From: DASYXW01 sp035934405
GTDB lineage: Bacteria > Acidobacteriota > Terriglobia > UBA7540
Assembly (NCBI GenBank): GCA_035934405.1
Contig: DASYXW010000076.1
Span: 1 to 64,000, forward strand
DNA: 64,000 nt
Direction of reading: 5' to 3'
Shown here in pieces: positions 24,543 through 36,000 of the stretch. The notes beneath the pieces are model-generated. The model worked only from the letters and a program-made list of their open reading frames with translations. It was not told the DNA's origin and did no database searches. The translations under genes were made by a program, and so were the position numbers. Each line of letters opens with the position of its first letter. Within the stretch, counting starts at the first letter, position 1.

Positions 24543-25490
24543 TCGGCCTGCAATGCCGCGCCAGTATTCGGCGCGGCCGAGAGTCTTCACCTTGAACGCC
24601 CGCCAACGAGCGGGTATGAGTTTCTGAGCCTGAGCCAGTTGTCGAGCGGAGACGAATAGGCCGTAGACGGCGGAACCACTGCCCGTCAGAGACGCTGTTT
24701 CGGCTCCGGCTCGGAGAAGCTGGCGCTTCAAGCGCGCCAACTCCGGCCACTTCGCGAAAACGACCTTCTCAAAGTCGTTTTCAGCCGGCCCCCAATTTTG
24801 CAAGGGAAGCTGTGGCCACAGACCGAAAGAAGCAAGTCTACGGACTCTCTCGCCCTTTGTCAACTGCAAACCGGTTGGATTCCTGCTTTCGCGGGAATGA
24901 CCGCTGCGGACGGGCCGTCGAAGCTTCACGCCAGCTTCACGGTAAGCTTCGACCGTCGAGATACTGAATCCCGGAAAGACGACAAGGCAGTGGCGGCGCG
25001 GCAGGTCGTCCAGCGGGTAAACTTCCTCGCCGCGCCCGCACCCGAGCACGCGCCCACCCCAGAGAAACAGGGGCACGTCTGACCCGAGACGCGCCACCAG
25101 CGAAAACCACGCCGGCGGATTCAGCCGGTCGCCCGTCAGCCGTTCGAGGCCCAGCAGAGTTGCTGCCGCGTCGCTGCTTGCTCCACCCAGGCCGCTGCCG
25201 GCAGGAATCACTTTTTCCAGCCGGACGCTGATTCCGCCGCGAAACCTCGTCGCCTTTCGCCAGAGCTCGCAGGCCTTGTGGACCAGGTTGGCGGGCCCCG
25301 TGGGCACTGCCGGGTCATCACACTCGACGCGACTGCCCCTCCCCGCCGGCCGCAGGCATACCTCCAGTTGGTCATGCAGCGTCACGGTTTGATAAACCGT
25401 GCGGATTTCGTGGTAGCCGTCCGGACGCTGGCCCAGAATCCGGAGGCCGAGGTTGATCTTAGCAAAAGCGCGGAGATGAATCAGAGGCAT
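24477..25490 (-). CDS. ispE: CDP-methylerythritol kinase with repeat-encoded insertions
   Basis: A 337-residue GHMP kinase of the MEP isoprenoid pathway that phosphorylates CDP-ME. It has AFAKINLGLRILGQRPDGYH at the N-terminus, the ATP loop PAGSGLGGASSDAAATL (~100) and the C-terminal SLTGSGSAVYGLF. It is longer than the usual ~290 residues for two reasons. A dRS3-like repeat encodes residues ~197-206 (GHSRESRNPT) in the loop after TVEAYREAG. The last ~20 residues (LNHRVIEPSGHFK) come from an octad repeat. Catalytic motifs are intact, so it is probably functional. Confidence 0.94.
   Translation of the reverse strand: MPLIHLRAFAKINLGLRILGQRPDGYHEIRTVYQTVTLHDQLEVCLRPAGRGSRVECDDPAVPTGPANLVHKACELWRKATRFRGGISVRLEKVIPAGSGLGGASSDAAATLLGLERLTGDRLNPPAWFSLVARLGSDVPLFLWGGRVLGCGRGEEVYPLDDLPRRHCLVVFPGFSISTVEAYREAGVKLRRPVRSGHSRESRNPTGLQLTKGERVRRLASFGLWPQLPLQNWGPAENDFEKVVFAKWPELARLKRQLLRAGAETASLTGSGSAVYGLFVSARQLAQAQKLIPARWRAFKVKTLGRAEYWRGIAGRLNHRVIEPSGHFKCPGNDSIT
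24875..24900. repeat. dRS3-like palindrome inside ispE
   Basis: GGATTCCTGCTTTCGCGGGAATGA matches the arms at 14386-14462 with one change in the stem. It is read in frame by ispE as HSRESRNP. Confidence 0.85.
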
Positions 25491-25504
25491 TGACGGCGGA
25501 GCCG

Positions 25505-25541
25505 CTCAATCTGCAATCATCAATCGTCAATCATCAATTCT
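25505..25541. repeat. CAATCAT heptad array at TPR-gene stop
   Basis: CAATCAT-CAATCGT-CAATCAT-CAATTCT with 7-bp period. The stop codon of the next gene (25534-25536) lies inside. Confidence 0.75.
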
Positions 25542-27642
25542 GCGTTCCGTCCGGCCTTTCCTTCGCCAAGCGCGTCTTCAAGTCGTCCAGTTTTTTCTGC
25601 AGCGCGGCAGCCTCGGTCGCGTCGAAATCGCCGTCCAGAGCTTTCGGCCACTCTTTGATGGCGCGTTCCCACTCTTCCACGGCCAGGCGCTCCTTGCCCA
25701 GTTGCAGATGGACATTCCCCAGGTGCTCGAGAATCGTGGGGTCGTCGGTAATCAGCCGCGCTGCCCGCTCGAGCGGGCCCTCCGCCAGGTCAAAGCGGCG
25801 CATCTTGAAATAGGCCCAACCGAGGCTATCCAGGTAGGCTCCATTGTTGGGCTCGGTTTGGAGCGCCTGCTGAACGTATTTCACCGACTCTTCCAGGCGC
25901 ACGCCGCGGTCGGCGAGCATGTACCCGAGATAGTTGGCCGCCGGACCGTTCGTGGGGTCCACGGCCAGCACCTGCTTGAATGCTTCCTCCGCCCGGTCAA
26001 ACTTCTTTTCCCGTTCGTAGATGGAGCCCAACATGAAGCGCGCGTTCTCCTGCTCGTCGGGCTTGGCGGCCTCGCTGAACGCCTTCCGCCCGGCTGATTC
26101 GGCGTCGGTGAAGCGCTTGGCTTGGAGATACACCTGGGCGATCGCCAGTTCGTCCTCCACCTTGGGCGCTCCACCGCTGAGCGCCTGGATCTCCTGCACG
26201 GCCTCGTCCACGTGGCCCTGCTCGCCCAGCATCGAAGCGTGAAGCACCACGAGCGACCGGTCCTTGGGGTAGGCCTTCAGCGCCTTCTCGGCCTCGGCCA
26301 GCGCCTGGTCCGGGTGGTGGTTGAGCCGCAGAGTTTCGATGATCAAGACTTCGCCGCGCGGCGCCTGACTCTCGCCGAGCGCCACAATCTCGCGGAAGGT
26401 ATCGAGGGCCGCGGGATACTTCTCTTCCGTCCGGTAAATCACACCGAGCTGTTCCAGAAACGCCGCCCGGTTGCTCGCCTCCCCGGCCGTATACTGCCCG
26501 CCGGGTTTCTCGGAGTTCTTGAGAAGTCCTTGCACGATTTCGATCGCTTGATCGTTATTTCCCGCCGCCTCTTCCAGCAGCACCTGCTCGTAGGAGGCTT
26601 CCAGATTACCGGGCTGCAAAGTCTGGGCGCGCTGCAGTTCCTTGCGTCCGTCGTCGAAGCGTCCCTCCACCCGATCCAGCCGTCCCAGGCGCAGATGAGC
26701 GGCGGCGTCTTCGGGATCGGCTTTCAGGATCTTCTGCAGCTCGCCGCGGGCCGCAGCGGTCTTGCCGGTGGCCATCAGCGCCTCGGCGTAGTGTTCGCGG
26801 ATCTCCTGGTTTTCCGGATCGAGCGCGAGCGCCGCCTGGTAGCTCGTCTGCGCTTGGCTGAAATCGTGGGCTTGCGAGTAGGCCTGGCCGAGCATGGCGA
26901 GCGCGCTCGGATCCATCTCGCTTTCCGGAATCCCTTTCAGCGCCGCGATGGCATCCGCCGTGTCTCCCTGGTCGGAGTAAAGCTGCGCCAGGTATTTCAG
27001 CGCTTCGTGCGAACTCGGGTCGGCGTTCAGGGCCTTCTTGAAAATCGCCTCGGCTTTGGCTTCCTGATTTTCCAGCCGGTAGAGCCTTCCCAGCGTGACA
27101 TAGGAGCTCACGTCTTTCGGATCCAGGCGAACCAGCGCCTCCAGATGTTCCACCGCCTTGGCCAGGCTGTCCTTGGCGGCGGCATTGCCCTGGTTTTCGC
27201 CCAGATTGTGCAGGTAAATCGTGGCCAGCACGCGGTGCGCATCCGCGTTATCGGGGTCCACCTTGAGCACGCCCTGCGCTTCTTCCACCGCCTCACCCAC
27301 GCGGCTCACGCGATAATAAAGCTCGGCCAGCTGGGTGCGCAGGAACAGCGAACTCGGATCGTCCGCCATCGCCTGCTTGTATTCCGCAATCGCCTGTTCC
27401 ACTAAGTCGCTGCGGTTGTACACTCCGGCCAGTTCCTGGTCGCGCCGCGCCAGCATGAAATGATAGTAAGCGGCTCCGCGATCCGGCGCCGGCGCCGCCT
27501 TGCCCTGGTCCGCGGACGCGGAGGATGACGGCGGATTCGCGGCGCCGGAGGCCGATTGTCCAGACTGCGCCGACGCGGCCGTTGTGCCCAGCACGAAGAG
27601 GATGATTCCCATTCCAAAGAAGGTCTTGCCGATCTTTTCCAT
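25534..27642 (-). CDS. Secreted TPR-repeat protein
   Basis: The ATG at 27642 (MEKIGKTFFG) follows GAAGGA and gives 702 residues with a signal peptide (ending TTAASAQ) and a low-complexity Ser/Ala linker (~25-50). About fifteen tetratricopeptide repeats fill the rest (for example YVTLGRLYRLENQEAKAEAI, HLRLGRLDRVEGRFDDGRKE and YLDSLGWAYFKMRRFDLAEG). It probably scaffolds an envelope or secretion complex in the periplasm, which cannot be specified. It lies upstream of ispE on the same strand. Confidence 0.88.
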   Translation of the reverse strand: MEKIGKTFFGMGIILFVLGTTAASAQSGQSASGAANPPSSSASADQGKAAPAPDRGAAYYHFMLARRDQELAGVYNRSDLVEQAIAEYKQAMADDPSSLFLRTQLAELYYRVSRVGEAVEEAQGVLKVDPDNADAHRVLATIYLHNLGENQGNAAAKDSLAKAVEHLEALVRLDPKDVSSYVTLGRLYRLENQEAKAEAIFKKALNADPSSHEALKYLAQLYSDQGDTADAIAALKGIPESEMDPSALAMLGQAYSQAHDFSQAQTSYQAALALDPENQEIREHYAEALMATGKTAAARGELQKILKADPEDAAAHLRLGRLDRVEGRFDDGRKELQRAQTLQPGNLEASYEQVLLEEAAGNNDQAIEIVQGLLKNSEKPGGQYTAGEASNRAAFLEQLGVIYRTEEKYPAALDTFREIVALGESQAPRGEVLIIETLRLNHHPDQALAEAEKALKAYPKDRSLVVLHASMLGEQGHVDEAVQEIQALSGGAPKVEDELAIAQVYLQAKRFTDAESAGRKAFSEAAKPDEQENARFMLGSIYEREKKFDRAEEAFKQVLAVDPTNGPAANYLGYMLADRGVRLEESVKYVQQALQTEPNNGAYLDSLGWAYFKMRRFDLAEGPLERAARLITDDPTILEHLGNVHLQLGKERLAVEEWERAIKEWPKALDGDFDATEAAALQKKLDDLKTRLAKERPDGTQN

Positions 27643-27864
27643 GAGTCCTTCCACGCCGCCCGGCTCTCCGGGCGCTGCACGAGTCCTTACTCATGGATTA
27701 TCGCACGAGGCAGGGAGGGTGTCAAAACACTGCACCCGCTCGCGCTTCATTCGCCGGCCGGAGTTGTGCTAGGATGATCTCTAGTTTTTCTGTCAGGGTC
27801 ATCCCGAGCTACTCGGCCAGAGAGAAGGCTCCAACCCACTTTGCCAGAAAGGAGAGCCAGGGAA

Positions 27865-28242
27865 ATGAGCGTCAAAGCCTCCGAGTACCTCACCTATCGC
27901 GGCAAAGGAGGGCAGTGGAGCTGGATGCTGCATCGCGCGACCGGCCTCGGAGTGTTGCTGTTCCTGCTGATCCACATTGTTGACATCGCCCTTATCGGTT
28001 ACGGACCGAAGGTTTTCAACGCGTTGCTGTTCATCTATCGCGCGCCGGTGTTCCGGCTGAGCGAGGTTGTGCTCGTTGCGGCGGTGGTCTACCACGCTCT
28101 GAACGGGGTGCGTATCTTCATCATCGACTTCTGGCCGGGTACCTGCGCCTACCACCGCAAGATGATGGTCATGGTGGCTGTGATGTTTGTGGTGATTTTC
28201 GTTCCTGCCGCAATCTATATGCTGCGGTGGACGGTGCGATAG
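27865..28242 (+). CDS. sdhC: Succinate dehydrogenase cytochrome b subunit
   Basis: The ATG at 27865 (MSVKASEYLTYRGKGG) gives 125 residues with AAGGAGAG upstream. Three membrane helices are visible, with a haem-type histidine in WMLHRATGLGVLLFLLIHI and a second conserved stretch YHALNGVRIFIID. It anchors complex II and passes electrons to quinone. First gene of sdhCDAB. Confidence 0.92.
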   Translation: MSVKASEYLTYRGKGGQWSWMLHRATGLGVLLFLLIHIVDIALIGYGPKVFNALLFIYRAPVFRLSEVVLVAAVVYHALNGVRIFIIDFWPGTCAYHRKMMVMVAVMFVVIFVPAAIYMLRWTVR

Positions 28243-28264
28243 ATGTCGCAATAGGAGGAACCGG

Positions 28265-28702
28265 ATGGGTTCGTCAGCCATTTCGGGACGGGCAAGACCG
28301 GAGAGCGGCATGGAACTCTACGCCTGGCTCTTTATGCGCCTCTCCGGAGTGCTGCTGCTGTTCCTGGCGCTGGGGCACTTGCTGGTCATGCACCTCATCA
28401 ATGATGTGGGCGTGATTGACTTCAACTTCGTCGCCCGGCGCTATGCCACTCCCTTCTGGCGCACCTACGACCTCTTGATGCTGTGGCTCGCCCTCCTTCA
28501 CGGCCTGAACGGACTGCGTACCGTCATCATGGATTACGTCCACGCGCGCGGCTGGCGCGTCTTTTCGCTCGGCCTGGTTTACGTGCTCGGTTTTGTATTC
28601 CTGGCGCTCGGTTCAAACGCCATCCTGACTTTCAACCCCGGTCAGTTCGCCGTTCCGCCGGTTACCGGTACAGCGGCGAAGGTCCCGGGGCTGGGATCTT
28701 GA
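28265..28702 (+). CDS. sdhD: Succinate dehydrogenase membrane anchor subunit
   Basis: A 145-residue three-helix protein with ATAGGAGG upstream, 22 bp after sdhC. FMRLSGVLLLFLALGHLLVM contains the likely haem ligand region and LLHGLNGLRTVIMDYVHAR parallels the SdhC motif. Second membrane anchor of complex II. Confidence 0.9.
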   Translation: MGSSAISGRARPESGMELYAWLFMRLSGVLLLFLALGHLLVMHLINDVGVIDFNFVARRYATPFWRTYDLLMLWLALLHGLNGLRTVIMDYVHARGWRVFSLGLVYVLGFVFLALGSNAILTFNPGQFAVPPVTGTAAKVPGLGS

Positions 28703-28833
28703 CCTCGCTTTGTCGCAGGATCGGCAAAGCAAAAGACTTATTTCTATGTAGACGGGGAAGTTATTGAATCTGTGAGGCTTTCATTCTGCCTTCAGGCTCT
28801 ACATCCACCCTTAAAAGGCGAACAAAGATTTCC

Positions 28834-30554
<1,721 letters not shown>

Positions 30555-30558
<4 letters not shown>

Positions 30559-30628
30559 GTGATTGAGTGATTGAGTCATCGGGCCATTTGCTCTTCGTTG
30601 ACTCAATGACCCGATGGCTCAATGGGAC
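30555..30628. repeat. Inverted octad repeat between sdhA and sdhB
   Basis: ATTGAGTG-ATTGAGTG-ATTGAGTC-ATCGGGCC (30554-30585) is mirrored by GACTCAATGACCCGATGGC (30600-30618). It supplies the sdhA stop codon and lies ~15 bp before the sdhB ATG. Confidence 0.85.
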
Positions 30629-30638
30629 GGAGTCCCCG

Positions 30639-31337
30639 ATGCAGGTTCATCTAAAAATCAAACGCTTCAACCCGGAAAAGGACACCCAGTCCTGGTGGGG
30701 TCAGTATACGGTCGACGCCGAGCCCACCGACCGATTGCTCGACGCGCTGAACCACGTCAAGTGGTACCTGGACGGCACGCTCACCTACCGCCGCTCTTGC
30801 GCCCACGGTGTTTGCGGGTCCGACGCCATGATCGTGAACGGCTCGAACCAGCTTGCCTGCAAGGTGCTGCTCAAGACGCTCGGCTCAAAGATCACCGTCG
30901 AGCCCATGCGCGGCTTTCGTGTAATCAAAGACCTGCTGGTGGATCTCGACGCCTTCTTCGAGAAGTACCGCCAAGTGAAGCCGTACCTTATCACCTACAC
31001 GCCTACGCCGGAGAAAGAGCGCCTCCAATCTCCCGAAAACCGCGAGAAGTATGACGACACAACCAAGTGCATCCTTTGCGGCGCCTGCACCACGTCGTGC
31101 CCGTCGTTCTGGGCGAACTCTGATTACGTCGGGCCAGCGGCCATCGTCAACGCCCACCGGTTCATTATGGACAGCCGCGACGAGGGCGCGGAAGACCGCC
31201 TGGAAATCCTCAACTCCGCCGACGGCGTGTGGCGCTGCCGGACGATTTTCAACTGCGTCGAGGCTTGCCCGCGCGGCATCAACGTCACGCGCGCCATCGG
31301 TGAAGTGAAGCAGGCGCTGATGTATCGCAAGCTGTGA
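30639..31337 (+). CDS. sdhB: Succinate dehydrogenase iron-sulfur subunit
   Basis: The ATG at 30639 gives 232 residues. The N-terminal [2Fe-2S] motif is RRSCAHGVCGSDAM (~50-63). The [4Fe-4S]/[3Fe-4S] motifs are CILCGACTTSCPSFW (~145) and CRTIFNCVEACPRGIN (~200). It carries electrons from FAD to quinone in complex II. An upstream in-frame ATG at 30567 lies in the repeat and is not supported by homology. Confidence 0.96.
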   Translation: MQVHLKIKRFNPEKDTQSWWGQYTVDAEPTDRLLDALNHVKWYLDGTLTYRRSCAHGVCGSDAMIVNGSNQLACKVLLKTLGSKITVEPMRGFRVIKDLLVDLDAFFEKYRQVKPYLITYTPTPEKERLQSPENREKYDDTTKCILCGACTTSCPSFWANSDYVGPAAIVNAHRFIMDSRDEGAEDRLEILNSADGVWRCRTIFNCVEACPRGINVTRAIGEVKQALMYRKL

Positions 31338-31353
31338 GACGCGTGCCAGTTTC

Positions 31354-31382
31354 TTGACCGTTCTTTTCGCCGCCCCTATAAT
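31354..31382 (+). promoter_or_regulatory. Sigma70 promoter for lysS
   Basis: TTGACC (31354-31359), a 17-bp spacer and a perfect TATAAT (31377-31382), 53 bp before the lysS start. Confidence 0.75.
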
Positions 31383-31434
31383 CACCCTTTGCCCGCTTCG
31401 GGACTTCCGAACTCATCCGAGCGATGGAAAGTGA

Positions 31435-32979
31435 GTGTCCGTGTCCACTGGCGAACACCAGGAGTTCATCGAGCAGCGGCAGGCCAAGCTGCGCGCCATC
31501 GTCGATCTCGGTTTCGAACCTTATCCGCGCAAGTTTGATTGCACGCACGGTCTCGCCGAAATTCTGTCCACCTTTTCGTCCCGCACCGCGGAGGAGATTG
31601 CGGCGCAAAAGGTCGCGGTGCGGGTGGCTGGCCGCGTCATGACCCTGCGGCCGCACGGCAAGGCGGGGTTCGCACATCTGGCGGGCGGCGGCGCCAAGCT
31701 GCAGATCTACGTCCGGCTGGACGCGGTCGGCGAGAGCGATTTTTCGCTGTTCAAGTTGCTCGACCTCGGCGACCTGATCGGCGTGGAGGGTTATCTCTTC
31801 CGGACGCGCACGGGCGAACTCACGGTGCACGCGGAGCATCTGCGCTTCCTTGCCAAAGCGCTTCTTCCTCTGCCCGAAAAGTGGCACGGCCTTACCGACC
31901 TCGAGACGCGCTACCGCCAGCGTTACGTGGACCTGATGGTGAACGCGGAATCGCGCCAGGTGTTCGAGCGGCGGGCAAGCCTGGTGCGGGCCATCCGCGA
32001 CTTCCTCAACGCCGAAGGCTTTCTCGAAGTCGAAACCCCCATGATGCAGCCGATGGCTGGCGGCGCACTGGCCCGGCCGTTCAAGACGCATCACAACGCG
32101 TTGGACATTGATCTCTTCCTGCGTGTCGCACCCGAGCTTTACTTGAAGCGTCTGATCGTCGGCGGGCTCGACCGCGTTTTCGAGATCAATCGCAACTTCC
32201 GCAACGAAGGGATTTCGACGCGGCACAATCCTGAGTTCACCATGCTGGAGTTTTACCAGGCGTATGCCGATTACCGCGACATGATGGCGCTCACGGAGCG
32301 CATGTTGCGGCAGGCGGCCACGGCGACACTCGGCACGACAGAGTTCGAGTATGGCGGCCAACGTATCTCGCTCGAACGCTTCGAGCGGCTGACGATGAAA
32401 GAAGCCATCGCGCGGATGTGGCCGGTAGAAGGACAAGGCTTGACGGCGGAAGGCTTGAGCGAACCCAAAGCGGTGTTCTCGTGGATCGAGGCCTACAATC
32501 GTTGGGCGGCGGCAAGTGGGCAGGAAGCGCTCGCGCTCGCCTCTGGAACCGCGGCCGGCCTGGCGCTACAGGCGCTCTTCGAAGCGGTGTGCGAGCGGAA
32601 ACTGATCCAGCCGACGTTCGTTCTCGACTACCCGCTTGAAGTCTCGCCCCTTTCCAAACAGAAAGCCGACGATCCGAACTTCGTCGAGCGCTTCGAGCTC
32701 TTCATCGGCGGCATGGAAATCGCCAACGCCTTCAGCGAACTCAACGACCCCGCCGAGCAGCGCCAGCGCTTCAATTACCAGCAACTGCTGCGCGAGAAGG
32801 GCGACCTTTCCGCGCACGCCGTTGACGAGGACTACATCCGCGCCCTCAGCTACGGCATGCCGCCGACGGGCGGCGAGGGTGTGGGCATCGACCGCCTCAC
32901 CATGCTGCTGACGGACTCCCGCTCCATCCGCGACGTGATTCTGTTTCCGTTGCTGCGCCCCGAAAGAAGCGCCTATTGA
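31435..32979 (+). CDS. lysS: Lysyl-tRNA synthetase, class II
   Basis: A 514-residue class II enzyme. An OB-fold anticodon domain (~50-170) is followed by the catalytic core with motif 2 (RNFRNEGISTRHNPEFTMLEF) and motif 3 (GEGVGIDRLTMLLTD). PTFVLDYPLEVSPLSK and FELFIGGMEIANAFSELNDP are typical LysS blocks. The GTG at 31435 is taken as the start (a second GTG is at 31441); an ATG at 31424 is out of frame. A consensus promoter lies just upstream. Confidence 0.96.
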   Translation: MSVSTGEHQEFIEQRQAKLRAIVDLGFEPYPRKFDCTHGLAEILSTFSSRTAEEIAAQKVAVRVAGRVMTLRPHGKAGFAHLAGGGAKLQIYVRLDAVGESDFSLFKLLDLGDLIGVEGYLFRTRTGELTVHAEHLRFLAKALLPLPEKWHGLTDLETRYRQRYVDLMVNAESRQVFERRASLVRAIRDFLNAEGFLEVETPMMQPMAGGALARPFKTHHNALDIDLFLRVAPELYLKRLIVGGLDRVFEINRNFRNEGISTRHNPEFTMLEFYQAYADYRDMMALTERMLRQAATATLGTTEFEYGGQRISLERFERLTMKEAIARMWPVEGQGLTAEGLSEPKAVFSWIEAYNRWAAASGQEALALASGTAAGLALQALFEAVCERKLIQPTFVLDYPLEVSPLSKQKADDPNFVERFELFIGGMEIANAFSELNDPAEQRQRFNYQQLLREKGDLSAHAVDEDYIRALSYGMPPTGGEGVGIDRLTMLLTDSRSIRDVILFPLLRPERSAY

Positions 32980-32982
32980 TGG

Positions 32983-33063
32983 CTGTAGCGGCGCGCCCCT
33001 AGCGCCACGCCCCTAGCGCCAGGTCTAGCCCGGAGAACGCCGGTGACGACACCGGCGCTACAG
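32983..33063. repeat. CTGTAGCGGCG-bounded repeat between convergent genes
   Basis: CTGTAGCGGCG (32983-32993) and CCGGCGCTACAG (33052-33063) flank a tandem pair of CGCCCCTAGCGCCA. It lies between the stops of lysS and the FG-GAP gene and may act as a two-way terminator. Same arm as at 23281. Confidence 0.7.
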
Positions 33064-33064
33064 C

Positions 33065-36000
33065 TCAGTTCACGGTCAGGGTCAGCGTGGTCGGGTTCGA
33101 CAAGCTGCCCGCCGTCCCGGTCACCGTGAGCGTATAGGTGCCCGCCTGTGTGCCGACGGGAGGCGCGGGCGCGCTGCCGCCGCCGCAAGCCGTCCATAGC
33201 GCGATGAAGAGCATCACGGCACCCAACACAACCCACGCTTGCCGTCCGCCGGCGAGCTTCCGGTTTGCGAGCGTTTTCAAAGCCAGGCCGAAAGTGAGCG
33301 CCAGGCCGAGAAGCGCTAGCAGGAGGGGCGAGATCTTCGGGGCGTTCTTGAACAGCCGCGTGGGCGGCCGGCGACGGGTGGCTATCGGCGCCAGCGCCCG
33401 CGCAGCCGTGCTGACCGTTACCGTGGCCGTCGCGACGTTCGGTGAGTTGACCGTTAGCGAGGTCGGCGTGACGGAGCAACTGGCGTTCGTCGGCGCTCCG
33501 GCGCACGCGAGCGACACCACGCCGCTGAAGCCTCCCGTGGGGGAGATGCTCACCGTGTAGACGGCGGACTGGCCGGCTGTGACGGTCATGGACGAGGTCG
33601 CGGAGGACAGCGTGAAATCCGCCGCCGCGCCGCTGAGCGCCACGGTCTGCGGACTGCCCGGAGCGCTGTCGGTCACGGTCAGCGAGGCGGTCCGGCTGCC
33701 CGCGGCGGCCGGCGTGAACGTAACCGTGATGGTGCACGTGGCATTTTCCGCCACGGACGTGCAACCGGTGCTCGTCTCCGCAAAGTCCCCCGGATTGGTT
33801 CCGGTGATGACGATACTGGTAATGGTGAGCGTGGCCTGACCGGCGTTGGTCAGGGTCACGGTTTGCGGCTTGCTGGCCGTGCCCACGGCCGGGCTGGTGA
33901 AGGCCAGGCTGGGAGGGTTGAACACGACGGCGGCTGCGGTCGCCGTTCCAGTAAGGCTCAGGACTTGCGTCGCGGGGATGGCGTTGTCGGTAATCGTAAG
34001 CGTTCCGCTCGCCGCCCCCGCCGCGGTGGGACTGAAGGTAACGCTGATGGAGCAGGTCTTGCCCGCCGCGATCGAACTCCCGCAAGTGTTCGTCTCCCCG
34101 AATCCGCTGCTGGGCACGACGCTGGTGATCGTGAGCGTGGTGTTGCCGGTGTTCTTCAGAGTCACAGCCTGGGCGGTGCTGACGGTGCCTACCAACTGGT
34201 CGCCGAAGGTGAGGCTGGTAATCGCTGCGCCGACCGAGTCGAGCAGCGTCACGGCCGGCGCGTTGATGCCGGTCCCGGTCAGATTGATGGTTTGGGTGCC
34301 GGGGGACGCGTTGTCGGTCAGTGTGATCGCTCCGGTCCGGGTGCCGCTCGCGGTCGGCGTGAACGTGGCCATGATGGTGCAACTCTTGCCGGCAGCTACT
34401 GACGTGCAGCCCGTGCTGCTCTCAGCAAAGTCGCCGCTCGCGGCAATTTTTGTGATGGTCAGCGACCCGGTGCCGGTGTTGTTCACAGTCACGGTCTGCG
34501 GAGCGCTGGTGGAACCAACGGCCTGGGACGTAAAGGTGAGGCTCGACGGGGTCAAGGTGACGCTGGACCCGGAGCCCACGCCGCTCAAGTTCTCGACCTG
34601 AGGGCTCCCCGGAGCGTTGTCGGTGAGCGTGACGGTCCCGGTTTGAGTGCCCGTTGCCGTTGGGGTGAACGTGACGCTGACCGTGCAGCTTGCTCCTGCG
34701 GCCACCGACCCGCCGCAGGTGTTGGTTTCAGCGAACTGGGCGCTGGCCACGACGCTCGTGAGGGTGAGCGTGGCGTTGCCGGAGTTGGTGAGGGTGATGG
34801 TTTCCGCGGCGCTCGTGGTGCCCGTGTTCTGGGCGGGGAAAGTAAGGCTGGTTGGGGCCAGGGTCACGGCCGGGGCCGTTCCGGTGCCGCTCAGGCCGAT
34901 TGTCTGCGGGCTGCTGGCGGCGCTATCCGTGATGCTGATGGAGCCGGTCCGCGTGCCGCTCCCGGTGGGCGCAAACGCAACATTAATCGAGCAGGACCCT
35001 CCGACTGCGAGGGTCGAGGGAGCCATGGGACAGGCGTTGGTTTCCGTGTAGTCGCCGGTAGGCGTGATAGCCGTAATGCTGAGGGGCGCGCTGCCCGGAT
35101 TGCTCAGGGTCAACGCCTGCGCGGCGGTCGTCGCGCCCACGATCTCGCTGCCGAAAGCGAGAGAGCGGGGGGAGAGGGCCACGACCGGCGTGTTGAGAAA
35201 CACGAAGACGCTGCTGCCCAACTGGTCCGCCGCGGCCACATCCAGGCTGCCGTCGCCGGTGAAGTCTGCGGCTGCCACGGATTCGTGTTTGCCCTGGGCG
35301 AAGAAGCCGGTGGAGTGATCGGTGTGCGTTTGGAACGTGCCGTCGCCGTTGCCGAGAAGAATCGAGACGGTATTGGCACTGAGGCTGGTGTTGCCGACCA
35401 CCAGGTCAACTTTGCCGTCGCCGTTGAGGTCGCCGGTTGAAACCGCCAGCGGCGTGATGCCGGTGGCGTAGTCCACATGCGGCTGAAAGGTGCCGGGCGA
35501 GGTCTTGCTGCCCAGCAGAATGGAGACGGTATTCGAGGTTTCGTTGGTGACGGCCAAATCGAGCGCGCCATCGCCGTTGAAATCAGCGGCGGTCACCGAG
35601 GAAGCTCCCTTGCCCACCGCGTAGTCCACGTGGGTTTGGAAACTGCCGTCGCCGTTGCCGATGAGGACCGAAACGGTGTTGGACGGCCCTTCGGCGACCG
35701 CCAGGTCCAGCTTGCCGTCGCCATTGAAGTCCGCCGTGGTCACCCACTGCGGCTTGGTGCCGGCGCCGGTTGCAAACGGAGACCCATTCGCTGGAGTAAA
35801 GGTGCCGTCGCCGTTGCCGAGCAGGATGGTGACGGAGCTGTCGGAGGAGTTGGCCACGGCAAGGTCCAGTTTGCCGTCGCCGTTAAAGTCGCCGACCGCC
35901 ACCGAAACGGGATTGCTGCCCACGGCCGGAGACGCGGAGGCGGCCGTGAACACACCGGTCGAGCTGCCGAGCAGAATGGTGACGCTGCCCGAGGCTTCCT

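Noticed and set aside
32973..34382. 469-codon frame antisense within the FG-GAP/anchor-D gene, with other long frames at 33846-36850
   Set aside because: They overlap a gene with clear domain repeats. Their regular composition simply mirrors the repeated codons of the real gene, and no signal or family is seen.
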